This document shows, piece after piece, positions 39,269-49,397 of a stretch of 64,000 nt of DNA; within the stretch, counting starts at the first letter, position 1; every line of letters begins with the position of its first letter. The notes beneath the pieces are model-generated. The model was not told the DNA's origin and did not search any database. It saw only the letters and a program-made list of their open reading frames with translations. The position numbers and the translations under genes were made by a program. Location: the NCBI RefSeq assembly GCF_021390595.1, contig NZ_JAJEJR010000001.1:2914001-2978000 (forward strand), read 5' to 3'. The stretch is from Paraburkholderia sp. HP33-1. Lineage in GTDB: Bacteria; Pseudomonadota; Gammaproteobacteria; Burkholderiales; Burkholderiaceae.

Positions 39269-39292
39269 AAAAAAGCCCGCGCGAGGCGGGCC
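39269..39292 (-). terminator. Terminator of mtgA
   Basis: Read on the minus strand, GCCCGC, a 5-nt loop and GCGGGC are followed by T6. It lies about 40 bp past the mtgA stop and isolates mtgA from the sugar cluster. Confidence 0.85.
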
Positions 39293-39327
39293 TGGAAGCA
39301 AGAAAACCGGGGCAATACCGGGCTGTT

Positions 39328-40062
39328 TCAATCCGGCAATTCGGCGGCGCCCATGCGCCGCGCGATCACGCGCGCGCGTTGCGCGAGATACGCCGAATTC
39401 CTGTGTTCATCGAAATATCTGGGGCGCGGCAACATCACCGCGAGCCGCGCCGACTGCGCGGCCGTGAGCTTGCTCGCCGACGTCTTGAAGTAGTACTGCG
39501 CGGCCGCTTCGGCGCCGTACACGCCGTTGCCCCATTCGACCGAGTTCAGATAGATCTCGAAGATGCGCTGCTTGTCCATCAGCGTTTCGAGCATCCAGGT
39601 GATGATCAGCTCCTGGCCCTTGCGGATATAGCTTTTCTCGCGCGACAGAAACAGGTTGCGCGCGAGTTGCTGCGAGATCGTCGAACCGCCGCGCACGATC
39701 CGGCCTTGCGTCTTGTTGCGCTCCCACGCCTGCAGGATCGCGTCGGTTTCGTAGCCTTTGTTGTTGACGAAGTTCGCATCTTCGGACGCGATGATCGCGC
39801 GCTTCAGGTTGCGCGAAATCTGATCGTACGGCACCCACGTGCGCTGTATCGACAGATCGGGCCGATCCTGCGACAGACGCCACGCGTCCGAGCGCATGAA
39901 CGCGGTCGAGCGCGGATTGACGACGTTCCAGATCGCGATCTGCGTGAAGTAGAACGCCTGCGTCGCGAGCCACGCGATCGCCGTGACCGCGATCAGATAA
40001 GCGAGCCAGCGCAGCGGACCGGGCTGGCCGCGTGAATCGCTGGCGCGCCGCTTCGCTGTCAT
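39328..40062 (-). CDS. mtgA: Monofunctional biosynthetic peptidoglycan transglycosylase
   Basis: A 244-residue inner-membrane protein with one N-terminal helix (about 19-40) and a family 51 glycosyltransferase domain that polymerises lipid II. The catalytic Glu94 is in IASEDANF and [16 protein letters not shown] at 125-140 is the second signature. It lacks a transpeptidase domain, which separates it from bifunctional penicillin-binding proteins. It lies 23 bp downstream of aroE on the same strand, as in many betaproteobacteria. Confidence 0.95.
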   Translation of the reverse strand: MTAKRRASDSRGQPGPLRWLAYLIAVTAIAWLATQAFYFTQIAIWNVVNPRSTAFMRSDAWRLSQDRPDLSIQRTWVPYDQISRNLKRAIIASEDANFVNNKGYETDAILQAWERNKTQGRIVRGGSTISQQLARNLFLSREKSYIRKGQELIITWMLETLMDKQRIFEIYLNSVEWGNGVYGAEAAAQYYFKTSASKLTAAQSARLAVMLPRPRYFDEHRNSAYLAQRARVIARRMGAAELPD

Positions 40063-40085
40063 GGTGCGGGCAGTCCGCGCTCGCG

Positions 40086-40949
40086 TTAAGCGGGCGACGG
40101 CGCCGTCAGCAGCGCGCGCAATTCAGCGAGCACCGGTGCGCCGTCGGGGCGCACGCCGCGCCACACGTAGAACGATTCGGCGGCCTGCTCGACCAGCATG
40201 CCGAGGCCGTCGGCACCGCGCGCGCCGAGCTTCGCCGCATGCTGCATGAAGACCGTCGGATGCGCGCCGTACATCATGTCGTAGGCAAGCGTGCCGTTGC
40301 CGAACGCGCGGTCGTCGCACTCGGGCAGCGACGCGTCGAGGCTGCCCGCGGTCGCGTTGACGATCACGTCGTACTGACCCGCTTCGATCGCGCGGGCGCT
40401 GCCGCCGGTGAGCCGGCAGTGCGCGTCGCGCGCGGCCTGCGCGAACTGCGCGACCAGCACTTCGGCCTTTTGCGCCGTGCGATTGACGATCGTGAGCGTA
40501 TGCGGCCCGCGGTCGAGCATCGGCAGCACGACGCCGCGCGCGGCGCCGCCCGCGCCGAGCAGCAGGATGCGCGCGCCCTTCAGCGGCACGCCGAGATTCA
40601 CCTCGATGTCGCGCACGAGGCCGAAGCCATCCGTGTTGTCTCCGTAGATGCCGTCGGCGTCGACACGCAGCGTGTTCACCGCGCCGGCCGCCGCCGCGCG
40701 CGGCGACAGCGTGTTCGCGAACGCATGCGCGTCGAGCTTGAACGGCACCGTTACGTTCAGGCCGCGCCCGCCCGCTTCGATGAACGCGCGCACGTGCGGC
40801 ACGAACGCGTCGACCGGCGCAAGCAGATGGCCGTAGTCGACCGGCTCGCCGGTTTGCGCCGCGAAGCGGGCGTGGATGAACGGCGACTTGCTATGGCCGA
40901 CCGGGTTGCCAATGACCGCATAGCGGTCGCGCGTTTCGTTGCCGCTCAT
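40086..40949 (-). CDS. aroE: Shikimate dehydrogenase
   Basis: A 287-residue AroE that reduces 3-dehydroshikimate with NADPH. The substrate-binding [11 protein letters not shown] is at 13-23, the catalytic Lys71 is in NVTVPFK, and [11 protein letters not shown] is the NADPH-binding glycine loop. Its start overlaps the stop of the upstream RNB-family nuclease gene as ATGA, so translation is coupled although the functions differ. mtgA follows 23 bp downstream. Confidence 0.95.
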   Translation of the reverse strand: MSGNETRDRYAVIGNPVGHSKSPFIHARFAAQTGEPVDYGHLLAPVDAFVPHVRAFIEAGGRGLNVTVPFKLDAHAFANTLSPRAAAAGAVNTLRVDADGIYGDNTDGFGLVRDIEVNLGVPLKGARILLLGAGGAARGVVLPMLDRGPHTLTIVNRTAQKAEVLVAQFAQAARDAHCRLTGGSARAIEAGQYDVIVNATAGSLDASLPECDDRAFGNGTLAYDMMYGAHPTVFMQHAAKLGARGADGLGMLVEQAAESFYVWRGVRPDGAPVLAELRALLTAPSPA

Positions 40950-43060
40950 CGTCCCGGCTCCGTGATGTTTTGGTCGGTGTCGGCGGTGTTCGCGGTGTCG
41001 TTGCCGTCGCCGCTTGCCGCGGATTCGTCGCCCTCGGGAGTGCCGGCTTCCGCCACGGCTTCCGCCTCGCTTTCGGCGCTGTCATCGGCGGCGTCGAGCA
41101 GTTCTTCGTCGCTCTCGTCCTCGCCTTCTTCGGCTTCGGCGCCGCTCGTCACGCTCGGCGCATCGAGCACGTGCAACAGACGCACCGACGCTTCGATCGT
41201 CAGTTCGTCGATCGACATCACTTCCATCTGCAAACGCGTGCCGCGTGCATGCACGCCGAGACCCGGCACGTGCAGCAGCAGCGGAATCTCTTCCAGACGC
41301 ACGAGATCACCCTTCACGACCGACGCGACCACCTGCTTGCGATTCTCCTGCGTGAGCCAGCGCAAACACCAGAAGTACTCCATGCGGCGCTGGTAGTCGG
41401 CGTACGCGGTGTAGGTGTCGTCGAAGCCCTGCACGACCGCGAACAGATCGGCGTCCTTCGGCTTGAACGGCGCGGCGAGCTTCGCGGTCACGCCGTGCTG
41501 CACGCACGCGATCAGCTGCCACTGGTTCACGAGGTCAACATAGCGGCGCAGCGGCGACGTGCTCCACGCATACTGCGTGACACCGAGCCCTTCGTGCGGC
41601 GCGGCGTTGGTCTGCATGCGCGTGCGCTTCGGACCGCTCGGCGCGCCGAACGCGCGCTGTGTGCGGTAGATACCCGGCACGCCGTGGTCGTGCAGAAACG
41701 CGCCCCACGACGAGTTCGCGAGAATCGCCAGCTCGGCGACGATCGTGTCGAGCGGCGAGCCGCGCCGGCGCGGCGCAATCGTGATGTGCTCGCCGTCGAC
41801 GTAGAAATTGAAGTCGGTATTGCGCTGCACTTCGCGGCGCAGGCCGTAGCCGGCGCGCGCGGACTGGCGCTTTTCGAACAGCGCCTGGGCGAACGGCCAC
41901 AGCACCGCGATATCGTCCTTGTGCGGATACTCGCCGCTGCCTTCGGCGAGCGCTTCTTCGGTGACGATTTCGTCGAGCGTGTTGTGGCGCAGGTTGTTCT
42001 TCACGAACACGCGCTCGGCGCGCGTTTCGCTCGCGACGATTTCCTGCGTCTCACGATTGACGATCACGTACAGCGACAGCGCCGGGCGATACCCGCCCTC
42101 GGCGAGCGTGAAGGTTTCGACGACGCTGTCGGGCAGCATCGTGATCTTGTCGCCGGGCATGTAGACCGTCGACAAACGTGCACGCGCGATCGCGTCGACG
42201 TCATCGCCCCGTTCGATGCCGAGCGCCGGCGCGGCGATGTGCACGCCGATGCGCACGCGGCCGTCGGCCAGATGCTCGACCGAGAACGCATCGTCGATTT
42301 CGGTCGTGGTGATGTCGTCGATCGAGAACGCTTCGACGTCGGCCTGCGGGAGATCTTCTGGCACGTTCGCGGCCGCGACTGACGGAAAGCCGGTGCCGTG
42401 CGGGAAGAACTCGGACAGGAACTTCGCCTCATGCAGCGCGCGCGGCGACGCGATCGCGCCACATTCGAGCATCAGCCGCGCCTGCGAGATGCCTCGCGCG
42501 GCCGCGGCACCCTCGAGCGCCTTGTACTCGATCGTGTTCTTGTCCGGCTTCGTCAGCAGCGCGAGCCCCTTGGCGCCCGCGAACGCTTCCGGCAGACGGC
42601 CTTCCTTCAGGTCTTCCTCGTACTGCGCCTGCACGAGCGCCTGCTGACGCTTGCGCTCGAGGCCCGCGAGCGCCATCTTCAGTTGCTCTTGCGGCGCGCG
42701 CTGGTACATGCCGCGGCCCTTGCGGCGGAAGTACACCGGCGAGCCGTGCATGCGCAGCACCAGCGCGGCGCGTTCGATCGCACCGAAGCTCTGGCCGAAG
42801 TACTCGGCGCCCAGCGTCGCAAACGGAAATTCATCGTCCGGCGCACATTCCCACAGGAAGTCGAGATCGATGTCCTGCGCGAGCGCGTCGGCCTGCTGCA
42901 TCAGTTCGGCCGCGGTGGGCTTCTCGAACTCGATCAGCACGTCCTTCGCGCGCACCTTCGCGCGCCGCCCGCCCGGCAACTCGACCTGAAACGCGTCGCC
43001 CTGGCGCGACAGCACACTGCCGGCCTTGAAACTGCCCGATTCCTCGAAGAAAACGTTCAC
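40946..43060 (-). CDS. RNB (RNase II/R) family 3'-5' exoribonuclease with acidic C-terminal tail
   Basis: A 704-residue RNB-domain nuclease. The metal-binding acidic set is in SIDDITTTEIDDAFS (246-260: Asp248, Asp249, Asp256, Asp257), and the later YAWSTSPLRRYVDL is the conserved RNB stretch with the substrate-contact arginines. The N-terminal part is not the standard double cold-shock domain of RNase II. From about 645 to the end the chain is very acidic (Glu/Asp/Ala/Ser) and probably disordered. The start is GTG at 43060. It overlaps aroE by ATGA. Whether it is RNase II, RNase R or a separate branch is not settled here. Confidence 0.86.
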   Translation of the reverse strand: MNVFFEESGSFKAGSVLSRQGDAFQVELPGGRRAKVRAKDVLIEFEKPTAAELMQQADALAQDIDLDFLWECAPDDEFPFATLGAEYFGQSFGAIERAALVLRMHGSPVYFRRKGRGMYQRAPQEQLKMALAGLERKRQQALVQAQYEEDLKEGRLPEAFAGAKGLALLTKPDKNTIEYKALEGAAAARGISQARLMLECGAIASPRALHEAKFLSEFFPHGTGFPSVAAANVPEDLPQADVEAFSIDDITTTEIDDAFSVEHLADGRVRIGVHIAAPALGIERGDDVDAIARARLSTVYMPGDKITMLPDSVVETFTLAEGGYRPALSLYVIVNRETQEIVASETRAERVFVKNNLRHNTLDEIVTEEALAEGSGEYPHKDDIAVLWPFAQALFEKRQSARAGYGLRREVQRNTDFNFYVDGEHITIAPRRRGSPLDTIVAELAILANSSWGAFLHDHGVPGIYRTQRAFGAPSGPKRTRMQTNAAPHEGLGVTQYAWSTSPLRRYVDLVNQWQLIACVQHGVTAKLAAPFKPKDADLFAVVQGFDDTYTAYADYQRRMEYFWCLRWLTQENRKQVVASVVKGDLVRLEEIPLLLHVPGLGVHARGTRLQMEVMSIDELTIEASVRLLHVLDAPSVTSGAEAEEGEDESDEELLDAADDSAESEAEAVAEAGTPEGDESAASGDGNDTANTADTDQNITEPGR

Positions 43061-43271
43061 TCAATACTCTCGTTCTGACTTGCATCTGCCGGCGCGCCCG
43101 ACGGCCTTTGGCAATCGATCACTGCATGCGCGGCACGGCAACCTGTTCGTGATAATGAATCCACGGCGCGCACTGCACGCGCCGGCGGGTTGAATCTTGC
43201 GACCGGCGGTGGCGGTCGGTACGTCTTTCTGATGTGCTTGCGGAGAGCTGCGTCGCCGCGCGTACGCGCGC

Positions 43272-43886
43272 TCAGGCCTCCGCGCGCGGCGTCGTCGGCT
43301 CGACGTGTTCGGCGTCGCAAAAAGCCAGTACGTCGTCGAGGTACTGCGCGAACTCGCTGATCGCGTGGTCGCTGCCGTCGATCAGCGTCGTGCGCGCGCC
43401 CGGATAGTGCGCGAGCATTTCGCGGTAATCGAGCACTTCGTCGCCGGTGGCTGCCATCAAATAATAGCGTTCGGGCCGCGTGATCGACGCGACGCCGAGC
43501 GCGCGCAATTCATCCAGATGATGCGGCTCGACGACGATGCTGCCGCCACCGTGCCACAACGGCTGCTCGCCGAGATACGCGCTGAGATCGCGTTGCGGCA
43601 CGACCGCCGGATTCAGCAGCACGGCCGGCCAGCCATGCTTCTCCGCCAGATACGTGGCGAAGTAGCCGCCGAGCGAGCTGCCGATCACCGTCACCTGCCG
43701 TGCACCGCCCTTCGCGCGCGCCTCGGCCACCCGGGATTCGGCGAGCGCGATCGTCTCGAACGGCGACACCGGCAGCATCGGGCAGCACCATTCGTCGGCG
43801 CGGCCCAGCTCGGCGAGACGCGCCGCGAGCAGGCGCGCCTTGAACGAATTCGGCGACGAACGGAAACCGTGCAGATAAAGAATCAC
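43272..43886 (-). CDS. YqiA/UPF0227-like alpha/beta-hydrolase esterase
   Basis: A 204-residue alpha/beta hydrolase. ILYLHGFRSSP is the oxyanion-side N-terminus, Ser71 in GSSLGG is the nucleophile, and the late ATGDEVLDY and DGSDHAISEF supply the acid and His. E. coli YqiA hydrolyses short acyl esters; the natural substrate is not known. The start is GTG at 43886, overlapping the mpl stop as GTGA, so it is translationally coupled to mpl. A role in wall or envelope metabolism is possible but unproven. Confidence 0.85.
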   Translation of the reverse strand: MILYLHGFRSSPNSFKARLLAARLAELGRADEWCCPMLPVSPFETIALAESRVAEARAKGGARQVTVIGSSLGGYFATYLAEKHGWPAVLLNPAVVPQRDLSAYLGEQPLWHGGGSIVVEPHHLDELRALGVASITRPERYYLMAATGDEVLDYREMLAHYPGARTTLIDGSDHAISEFAQYLDDVLAFCDAEHVEPTTPRAEA

Positions 43887-45277
43887 GAAGCGCCTCGCGT
43901 CGAAAGGCCATCGAGCAGCTTCTGATGCACGCCGCCGAAGCCACCGTTGCTCATGACCAGAATCTGGTCGCCGGGGCGCGCCGCATGAACCACCGCCTTG
44001 ACGAGCGCGTCGAGGTTGTCGAACGCCTGCGCCTTGCCATCGAGCGGCGCGAGCGCCTCGCCGAGGTTCCAGCCCAGCGCGTCGCGCCCGCTCGGCGCGC
44101 CGTAGCCGAACACGAGATCGGCGTCGGCGAGGCTCGCCGGCAGTTGCGCTTTCATGACGCCGAGCTTCATCGTGTTCGAGCGCGGTTCGAGCACCGCGAG
44201 AATCCGCGTGTTGTCGCGGCCGACGCGCGCGCGCAGCCCGGCCACCGTCGTTTCGATCGCAGTGGGGTGATGCGCGAAGTCGTCGTACACAGTGACGCCG
44301 TCGACGCTGCCGCGCACTTCCATGCGGCGCTTCACGTTGCGGAACCCCGACAGCGACTTCGCGGCCTGCGCGGGCGGCACGCCGACATGGCGTGCGGCGG
44401 CGATCGCGGCAAGCGCGTTCATCCGGTTGTGCTCGCCCTGCACCTGCCAGTCGACCACGCCGACGCGCTCGCCGTTGTGATAAACGGCAAAGCGTTCGTC
44501 GACGGGCACGCCTTGTTCCGCCGGTTGAATCTCCCAGCCGCCCTGCACGCCGAAGCGCTCGACCTCGCTCCAGCAGCCGCGCGTCAGCACGCGCTCGAGC
44601 GCGTCCTCGCGGCCGTTCGTGACGACGCGGCCGAGGCGCGGCACCGTGCGGATCAAATGATGGAACTGTGTTTCGATCGCCGCGAGATCGGGGAAGATGT
44701 CGGCGTGATCGAATTCGAGATTGTTCAGCACCGCCGTTTTCGGGCGGTAATGGACGAACTTCGAGCGCTTGTCGAAGAATGCGGTGTCATATTCGTCGGC
44801 TTCGATCACGAAGAAGCTCGAATCCGTGAGCCGCGCCGACACGCCGAAATTCAGCGGCACACCGCCGATCAGGAAGCCCGGGTTCAGGCCCGCGTCTTCG
44901 AGCAGCCAGGTGAGCATCGAACTCGTGGTGGTCTTGCCGTGCGTGCCGGCCACCGCCAGCACCCATTTGCCGTTCAGCACGTGCTCGCCGAGCCATTGCG
45001 GACCGGATACGTACGGCAGACCGCGGTCGAGGATCGCTTCCATCAGCGGGTTGCCGCGCGAGACCACGTTGCCGATCACGAACAGATCCGCGTTCAGGCC
45101 GTTCAGCTGGTCCGCGTCGTAACCCTCGATCAGACCGATGCCTTGCGCCTCGAGCTGCGTGCTCATCGGCGGATAGACGCCGGCGTCGCAGCCGGTCACC
45201 GTGTGGCCCGCGTTGCGCGCGAGCACCGCGAGTCCGCCCATGAAGGTGCCGCAGATGCCGAGGATGTGGATGTGCAT
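43883..45277 (-). CDS. mpl: UDP-MurNAc:L-Ala-gamma-D-Glu-meso-DAP ligase
   Basis: A 464-residue Mur ligase that joins recycled murein tripeptide to UDP-MurNAc. HIHILGICGTFMGGLA at the N-terminus is characteristic of Mpl rather than MurC, and the ATP loop GTHGKTTTS is at 111-119. The start at 45277 is the family one; the open frame upstream has no similarity. Its stop overlaps the esterase start. It diverges from the unassigned 216-residue gene, 180 bp away. ampD, another recycling gene, lies elsewhere in the window. Confidence 0.94.
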   Translation of the reverse strand: MHIHILGICGTFMGGLAVLARNAGHTVTGCDAGVYPPMSTQLEAQGIGLIEGYDADQLNGLNADLFVIGNVVSRGNPLMEAILDRGLPYVSGPQWLGEHVLNGKWVLAVAGTHGKTTTSSMLTWLLEDAGLNPGFLIGGVPLNFGVSARLTDSSFFVIEADEYDTAFFDKRSKFVHYRPKTAVLNNLEFDHADIFPDLAAIETQFHHLIRTVPRLGRVVTNGREDALERVLTRGCWSEVERFGVQGGWEIQPAEQGVPVDERFAVYHNGERVGVVDWQVQGEHNRMNALAAIAAARHVGVPPAQAAKSLSGFRNVKRRMEVRGSVDGVTVYDDFAHHPTAIETTVAGLRARVGRDNTRILAVLEPRSNTMKLGVMKAQLPASLADADLVFGYGAPSGRDALGWNLGEALAPLDGKAQAFDNLDALVKAVVHAARPGDQILVMSNGGFGGVHQKLLDGLSTRGAS

Positions 45278-45457
45278 AAGCCTGTCGTGCCGCGCGGGCG
45301 TTTCTTGCGAGGGATGGGAGAGCCGCAGGACAGCCGGAACGACCGTCTGCAAAGGACGCCTATTGTAACCGACGCGGCCCGCGCTGCCCCTGCCGGCCAC
45401 GCCCGGCGCCGCCCTGTGCGGACCGCGTCGCCAGGCCCGATCGAGTATCATGCAAGG

Positions 45458-46108
45458 ATGGTCCGCAAATCACATTTCGATCCGCAACGCGTGCGCGAGG
45501 AAATCGCGATCGCGGCTGCACGCCTGATTGCCGAAGACGGTCTGGACTACGCCAGCGCGAAGCGCAAAGCGGCCCGGCAAGTCGTCGGCGACACGCGGGT
45601 TGCCGGTGAATGGCTACCGGACAACGATCAGATCGAAGAAGAAATCCGCGAATATCAGTCGCTGTTCCAGGGCGACAGCCAGCCGGCGCTGCTGCGGCGG
45701 CTGCGCGTGATCGCGGTCGACTGGATGGAGCGGCTCGCGCCGTTCAATCCCTATCTGACGGGCGCGGTGCTCGGCGGCACGGCCGGCGAACATTCGGACG
45801 TGCATCTGCAGGTGTTCTGCGACAACCCGAAGGAAGTTGCGATCTACCTGCTCAATGCGAACATCCAGTACGACGTGTCGGAAACACGGCACTTTGCTGG
45901 CCGCGGCTACGTAGAGACGCTGAGCTTCCTGTGGCGCCCCGCGGACGAGCGCGGCGCCGAGCCGGTCGGCATCCACCTCGCACTGTACGAAACCGACGAC
46001 CTGCGCGGCGCGGTGCGCGCCGACGCGCGTGGCCGCACCGCACGGGCGAATCTGCAGGCGGTGCAGGCGCTGCTCGACGGCGACAAAGTGCCGTCCTTCA
46101 CCATTTGA
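45458..46108 (+). CDS. Conserved protein with nucleotidyltransferase-like core, function unknown
   Basis: A 216-residue soluble protein. Residues 8-70 are charged and helical. GGTAGEHSDVHLQVF at 106-120 looks like the GG/GS...D-h-D signature of the polymerase-beta nucleotidyltransferase fold, but the second acid is His116, so catalytic activity is doubtful. The closing part has an alternating hydrophobic pattern fitting the fold's strands. I recall similar Burkholderiales proteins being annotated loosely as Mur ligases, probably by neighbourhood, since mpl is divergent from it. It lies 19 bp before a TlpA-like gene. I assign no function. Confidence 0.7.
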   Translation: MVRKSHFDPQRVREEIAIAAARLIAEDGLDYASAKRKAARQVVGDTRVAGEWLPDNDQIEEEIREYQSLFQGDSQPALLRRLRVIAVDWMERLAPFNPYLTGAVLGGTAGEHSDVHLQVFCDNPKEVAIYLLNANIQYDVSETRHFAGRGYVETLSFLWRPADERGAEPVGIHLALYETDDLRGAVRADARGRTARANLQAVQALLDGDKVPSFTI

Positions 46109-46127
46109 ACAGACAAAACGGGGCACG

Positions 46128-46700
46128 ATGAACACGAGACGTATGCTGACGGGCGCGGTCGTGGCGCTGGTCGCCGCGGGCGGCGGGGTGCTGGCCAATC
46201 ACTGGCTCAATCGCGATACCAACGTCGCGTACGCGGCGCAGACCGGGTCGCAGTCCGGGGCACAGACCGATCCTCACGCAAGCCCCGTCCAGCAGTTGTG
46301 GACCGCGCCGGTCACGACCGTCGACGGCAAGCCGCAGTCGCTGAGCCTGCTCAAGGGCCACCCGATCGTCGTCAACTTCTGGGCGTCGTGGTGCGGTCCG
46401 TGTGTCGAGGAAATGCCGGCGCTATCGCAAATCCAGCGCGAGTACGCGAAGAAAGGCATCCAGTTCATCGGCCTCGGCGTGGACTCGGAAAAGAACATCC
46501 AGACCTTCCTGCAGAAGGTCAAGGTCGCGTACCCCATCTACGTGACCGGCTTCGGCGGCGCCGACCTCGCGCGCGCGTTCGGCAACAATGCGGGTGGCCT
46601 GCCGTTTACCGTCGTGATCGACGCAAAAGGCAACATCCGCTCAACAAAATTGGGCCAGATCGACCCCGCGGTGCTGCGCCAAACGCTCGACGCGCTGTAA
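46128..46700 (+). CDS. TlpA/ResA-type thioredoxin-like protein, membrane-anchored
   Basis: A 190-residue thiol-disulfide reductase. An N-terminal hydrophobic segment (about 6-24) anchors or exports it, a Gln/Ser/Thr linker follows, and the thioredoxin fold begins near 58. The redox site is WCGPC at 88-92 in VVNFWASWCGPCVEEMP, and the cis-Pro is in GGLPFTVVID. Such proteins reduce periplasmic disulfides, often for cytochrome c maturation or copper delivery. The partner is not identifiable here. It is probably co-transcribed with the gene 19 bp upstream. Confidence 0.87.
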   Translation: MNTRRMLTGAVVALVAAGGGVLANHWLNRDTNVAYAAQTGSQSGAQTDPHASPVQQLWTAPVTTVDGKPQSLSLLKGHPIVVNFWASWCGPCVEEMPALSQIQREYAKKGIQFIGLGVDSEKNIQTFLQKVKVAYPIYVTGFGGADLARAFGNNAGGLPFTVVIDAKGNIRSTKLGQIDPAVLRQTLDAL

Positions 46701-46908
46701 ATTTCCCGATTTCTTACGCTGCGTTTTTTGGCATGCGATTCCGTGCAGAACGAGCAAAAATACGCGGATAATTCCCGAATTTGAGTGAAGTTGGACCCAA
46801 GGCTGCGCCGCGGCCCGCGCCGCCCGCCGCTGCGTACGCGCGCGAAACTAGACAAGTTTCTCTAATCAGCGCTAAAGTGCGCGCAATTCCACGGAAAAAG
46901 AAGCGACC

Positions 46909-47364
46909 ATGACGCGACTGCTGGTACTGCACGGACCCAACCTCAATCTTCTCGGCACCCGGGAACCCGAGGTCTACGGTCGCGTGACCCTGCCGCAGAT
47001 CGATCAGGCGCTGGCGGACCGCGCAGCTGACGCAGGCGTCGAGCTCGCGTCGTTCCAGAGCAATCACGAAGGCGCGCTGGTCGACCGTATTCAGGCGGCC
47101 CGCACCGAGAAAACTGATTTCATCCTGATCAATCCCGCCGCGTACACGCATACGAGCGTGGCCATTCGGGACGCACTGGCGGGGGTCGGCATCCCGTTCG
47201 TCGAGATTCATCTGTCGAACGTGCATCGTCGCGAACCGTTCCGGCATCACTCGTATTTCTCCGACCAGGCTGAAGGTGTGATCTGCGGCCTCGGCTGGAA
47301 GGGATATCTGTACGCGCTCGAATTCGCGCTCGACCGGCTCGCGGCCGGCTCGTCGCGCGGCTGA
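46909..47364 (+). CDS. aroQ: 3-dehydroquinate dehydratase, type II
   Basis: A 151-residue type II dehydroquinase of the shikimate pathway. [17 protein letters not shown] at 8-24 holds the catalytic Arg18 and Tyr23, and [19 protein letters not shown] is the second signature with the catalytic His. Length is normal. It is followed 78 bp later by accB, a conserved order (aroQ-accB-accC) in many proteobacteria. Confidence 0.96.
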   Translation: MTRLLVLHGPNLNLLGTREPEVYGRVTLPQIDQALADRAADAGVELASFQSNHEGALVDRIQAARTEKTDFILINPAAYTHTSVAIRDALAGVGIPFVEIHLSNVHRREPFRHHSYFSDQAEGVICGLGWKGYLYALEFALDRLAAGSSRG

Positions 47365-47442
47365 ATCCAAACACGTCCAATTTGAGCCGGCTGCTGCACA
47401 CTTGCACAAGCCGGCACTCTACGCATTGAAAGGGGCACCCTG

Positions 47443-47913
47443 ATGGATCTACGTAAACTCAAAACTCTGATCGACCTCGTCTCGGAGTCCGGTATTTCCG
47501 AACTCGAAGTGACCGAGGGCGAAGGCAAAGTCCGCATCGTCAAGAATGCGCCGCCGGTTTACGTCCAACCGTCCGCCTCGTACGCACCGCAATTCGCACA
47601 ACCGGCACCGGTCGGCGCTGCCGAAGCACCGGCACTCGCCGCGGGCGCTCCGGCCACGCCGGCCGCCGCCGCGCCGCAGGGTCACGTCGTGACCTCGCCG
47701 ATGGTCGGCACGTTCTACCGCGCACCGTCGCCGGGCGCCGATCCGTTCGTGCAGGTCGGCGACACGGTCAAGGAAGGCCAGACCATCTGCATCATCGAAG
47801 CGATGAAGCTGCTCAACGAGATCGAGTCGGACAAGTCCGGCGTGGTCAAGGAGATCCTCGTCGAAAACGGCCAGGCGGTCGAGTACGGCCAACCGCTGTT
47901 CGTGATCGGCTAA
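47443..47913 (+). CDS. accB: Biotin carboxyl carrier protein of acetyl-CoA carboxylase
   Basis: A 156-residue BCCP. The N-terminal about 35 residues form the conserved helix-strand start, an Ala/Pro linker covers about 38-80, and the biotinyl domain follows. The biotin-accepting Lys122 is in EAMKLLNE. It carries the carboxyl group from AccC to the transferase in fatty-acid synthesis. accC follows 116 bp downstream on the same strand. Confidence 0.97.
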   Translation: MDLRKLKTLIDLVSESGISELEVTEGEGKVRIVKNAPPVYVQPSASYAPQFAQPAPVGAAEAPALAAGAPATPAAAAPQGHVVTSPMVGTFYRAPSPGADPFVQVGDTVKEGQTICIIEAMKLLNEIESDKSGVVKEILVENGQAVEYGQPLFVIG

Positions 47914-48029
47914 CGCGGCACGCACAATTCGCCGCCCGCGCGCCGCTCTTCCCTAGGCGCGCGACCGATCCTCTGCGGTAGCCGGCGTCGTGACCGACCC
48001 GGCGCCCATTGATGAGTCGAAAAACCGCT

Positions 48030-49394
48030 ATGTTTGAAAAAATCCTCATTGCCAATCGTGGCGAGATCGCGCTTCGTATCCAGCGCGCCTGCCGCGAGCT
48101 CGGCGTCAAGACGGTCGTCGTCTATTCGGAAGCCGACAAGGAAGCCAAGTACGTGAAGCTCGCCGACGAGGCGGTCTGCATCGGCCCGGCACCGTCGAAT
48201 CTGAGCTATCTGAACATGCCCGCGCTGATCAGCGCGGCCGAAGTCACCGACGCCGAAGCGATCCACCCCGGCTACGGCTTCCTGTCGGAGAACGCCGACT
48301 TTGCCGAGCGCGTCGAGCAGTCCGGCTTTACCTTCATCGGCCCGCGTCCGGAAACGATCCGCATGATGGGCGACAAGGTCACGGCCAAGCAGTCCATGAT
48401 CAAGACCGGCGTGCCTTGCGTGCCGGGTTCAGAAGGCGCCCTGCCGGACGATCCGAAGGAGATCGTGAAGATCGCCCGCCAGATCGGCTACCCGGTCATC
48501 ATCAAGGCGGCGGGCGGCGGCGGTGGCCGCGGCATGCGCGTGGTGCACACGGAAGCGGCGCTCGTGAACGCGGTCAACATGACCCGCGAGGAAGCCGGCC
48601 GCGCGTTCGGCAACCCGCAGGTCTACATGGAGAAATTCCTCGAGAACCCGCGCCACATCGAAATCCAGGTGCTGGCCGACTCGTTCAAGAACGCCGTGTG
48701 GCTCGGCGAGCGCGACTGCTCGATGCAGCGCCGTCACCAGAAGGTGATCGAGGAAGCGCCGGCGCCGGGCATCGCACGTCGTCTGATCGACCGCATCGGC
48801 GATCGTTGCGCGGATGCGTGCAAGAAGATGGGCTATCTCGGCGCGGGCACCTTCGAGTTCCTGTACGAAAACGGCGAGTTCTACTTCATCGAGATGAACA
48901 CGCGCGTGCAGGTCGAGCATCCGGTGACCGAACTGATCACCGGTGTGGACATCGTGCAGGAACAGATCCGCATCGCGGCCGGCGAGAAGCTTACGTTCCG
49001 TCAGCGCGACATCCAGTTCCGCGGCCATGCGATCGAATGCCGGATCAACGCCGAAGATCCGTTCAAGTTCACGCCGTCGCCGGGACGCCTGACCTCGTGG
49101 CACATGCCGGGCGGCCCCGGCATCCGTGTCGATTCGCACGCGTACAACGGCTATTTCGTGCCGCCGAACTATGATTCGATGATCGGCAAGCTGATCGCTT
49201 ACGGCGCTACGCGCGAACAGGCGATCATGCGGATGCGTATCGCGTTGTCGGAAATGGTGGTCGAAGGCATTCAGACCAACATCCCGCTGCACCGCGAGCT
49301 GATGCTCGACGCGAAGTTCGTCGAAGGCGGCACCAGCATTCACTACCTTGAAAACCGGCTGGCCGCGCGTCAGCAGGTCGCGGAAGAAGCGTAA
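48030..49394 (+). CDS. accC: Biotin carboxylase subunit of acetyl-CoA carboxylase
   Basis: A 454-residue ATP-grasp enzyme that carboxylates biotin on Acc[17 protein letters not shown] opens the protein, the glycine loop GGGGGRGM is at 162-169, and [16 protein letters not shown] holds the metal and catalytic residues. The ATG at 48030 is preferred over the ATG at 48012, because the family begins [10 protein letters not shown]. prmA starts 3 bp after its stop, so the two are tightly linked. Confidence 0.97.
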   Translation: MFEKILIANRGEIALRIQRACRELGVKTVVVYSEADKEAKYVKLADEAVCIGPAPSNLSYLNMPALISAAEVTDAEAIHPGYGFLSENADFAERVEQSGFTFIGPRPETIRMMGDKVTAKQSMIKTGVPCVPGSEGALPDDPKEIVKIARQIGYPVIIKAAGGGGGRGMRVVHTEAALVNAVNMTREEAGRAFGNPQVYMEKFLENPRHIEIQVLADSFKNAVWLGERDCSMQRRHQKVIEEAPAPGIARRLIDRIGDRCADACKKMGYLGAGTFEFLYENGEFYFIEMNTRVQVEHPVTELITGVDIVQEQIRIAAGEKLTFRQRDIQFRGHAIECRINAEDPFKFTPSPGRLTSWHMPGGPGIRVDSHAYNGYFVPPNYDSMIGKLIAYGATREQAIMRMRIALSEMVVEGIQTNIPLHRELMLDAKFVEGGTSIHYLENRLAARQQVAEEA

Positions 49395-49397
49395 GTC

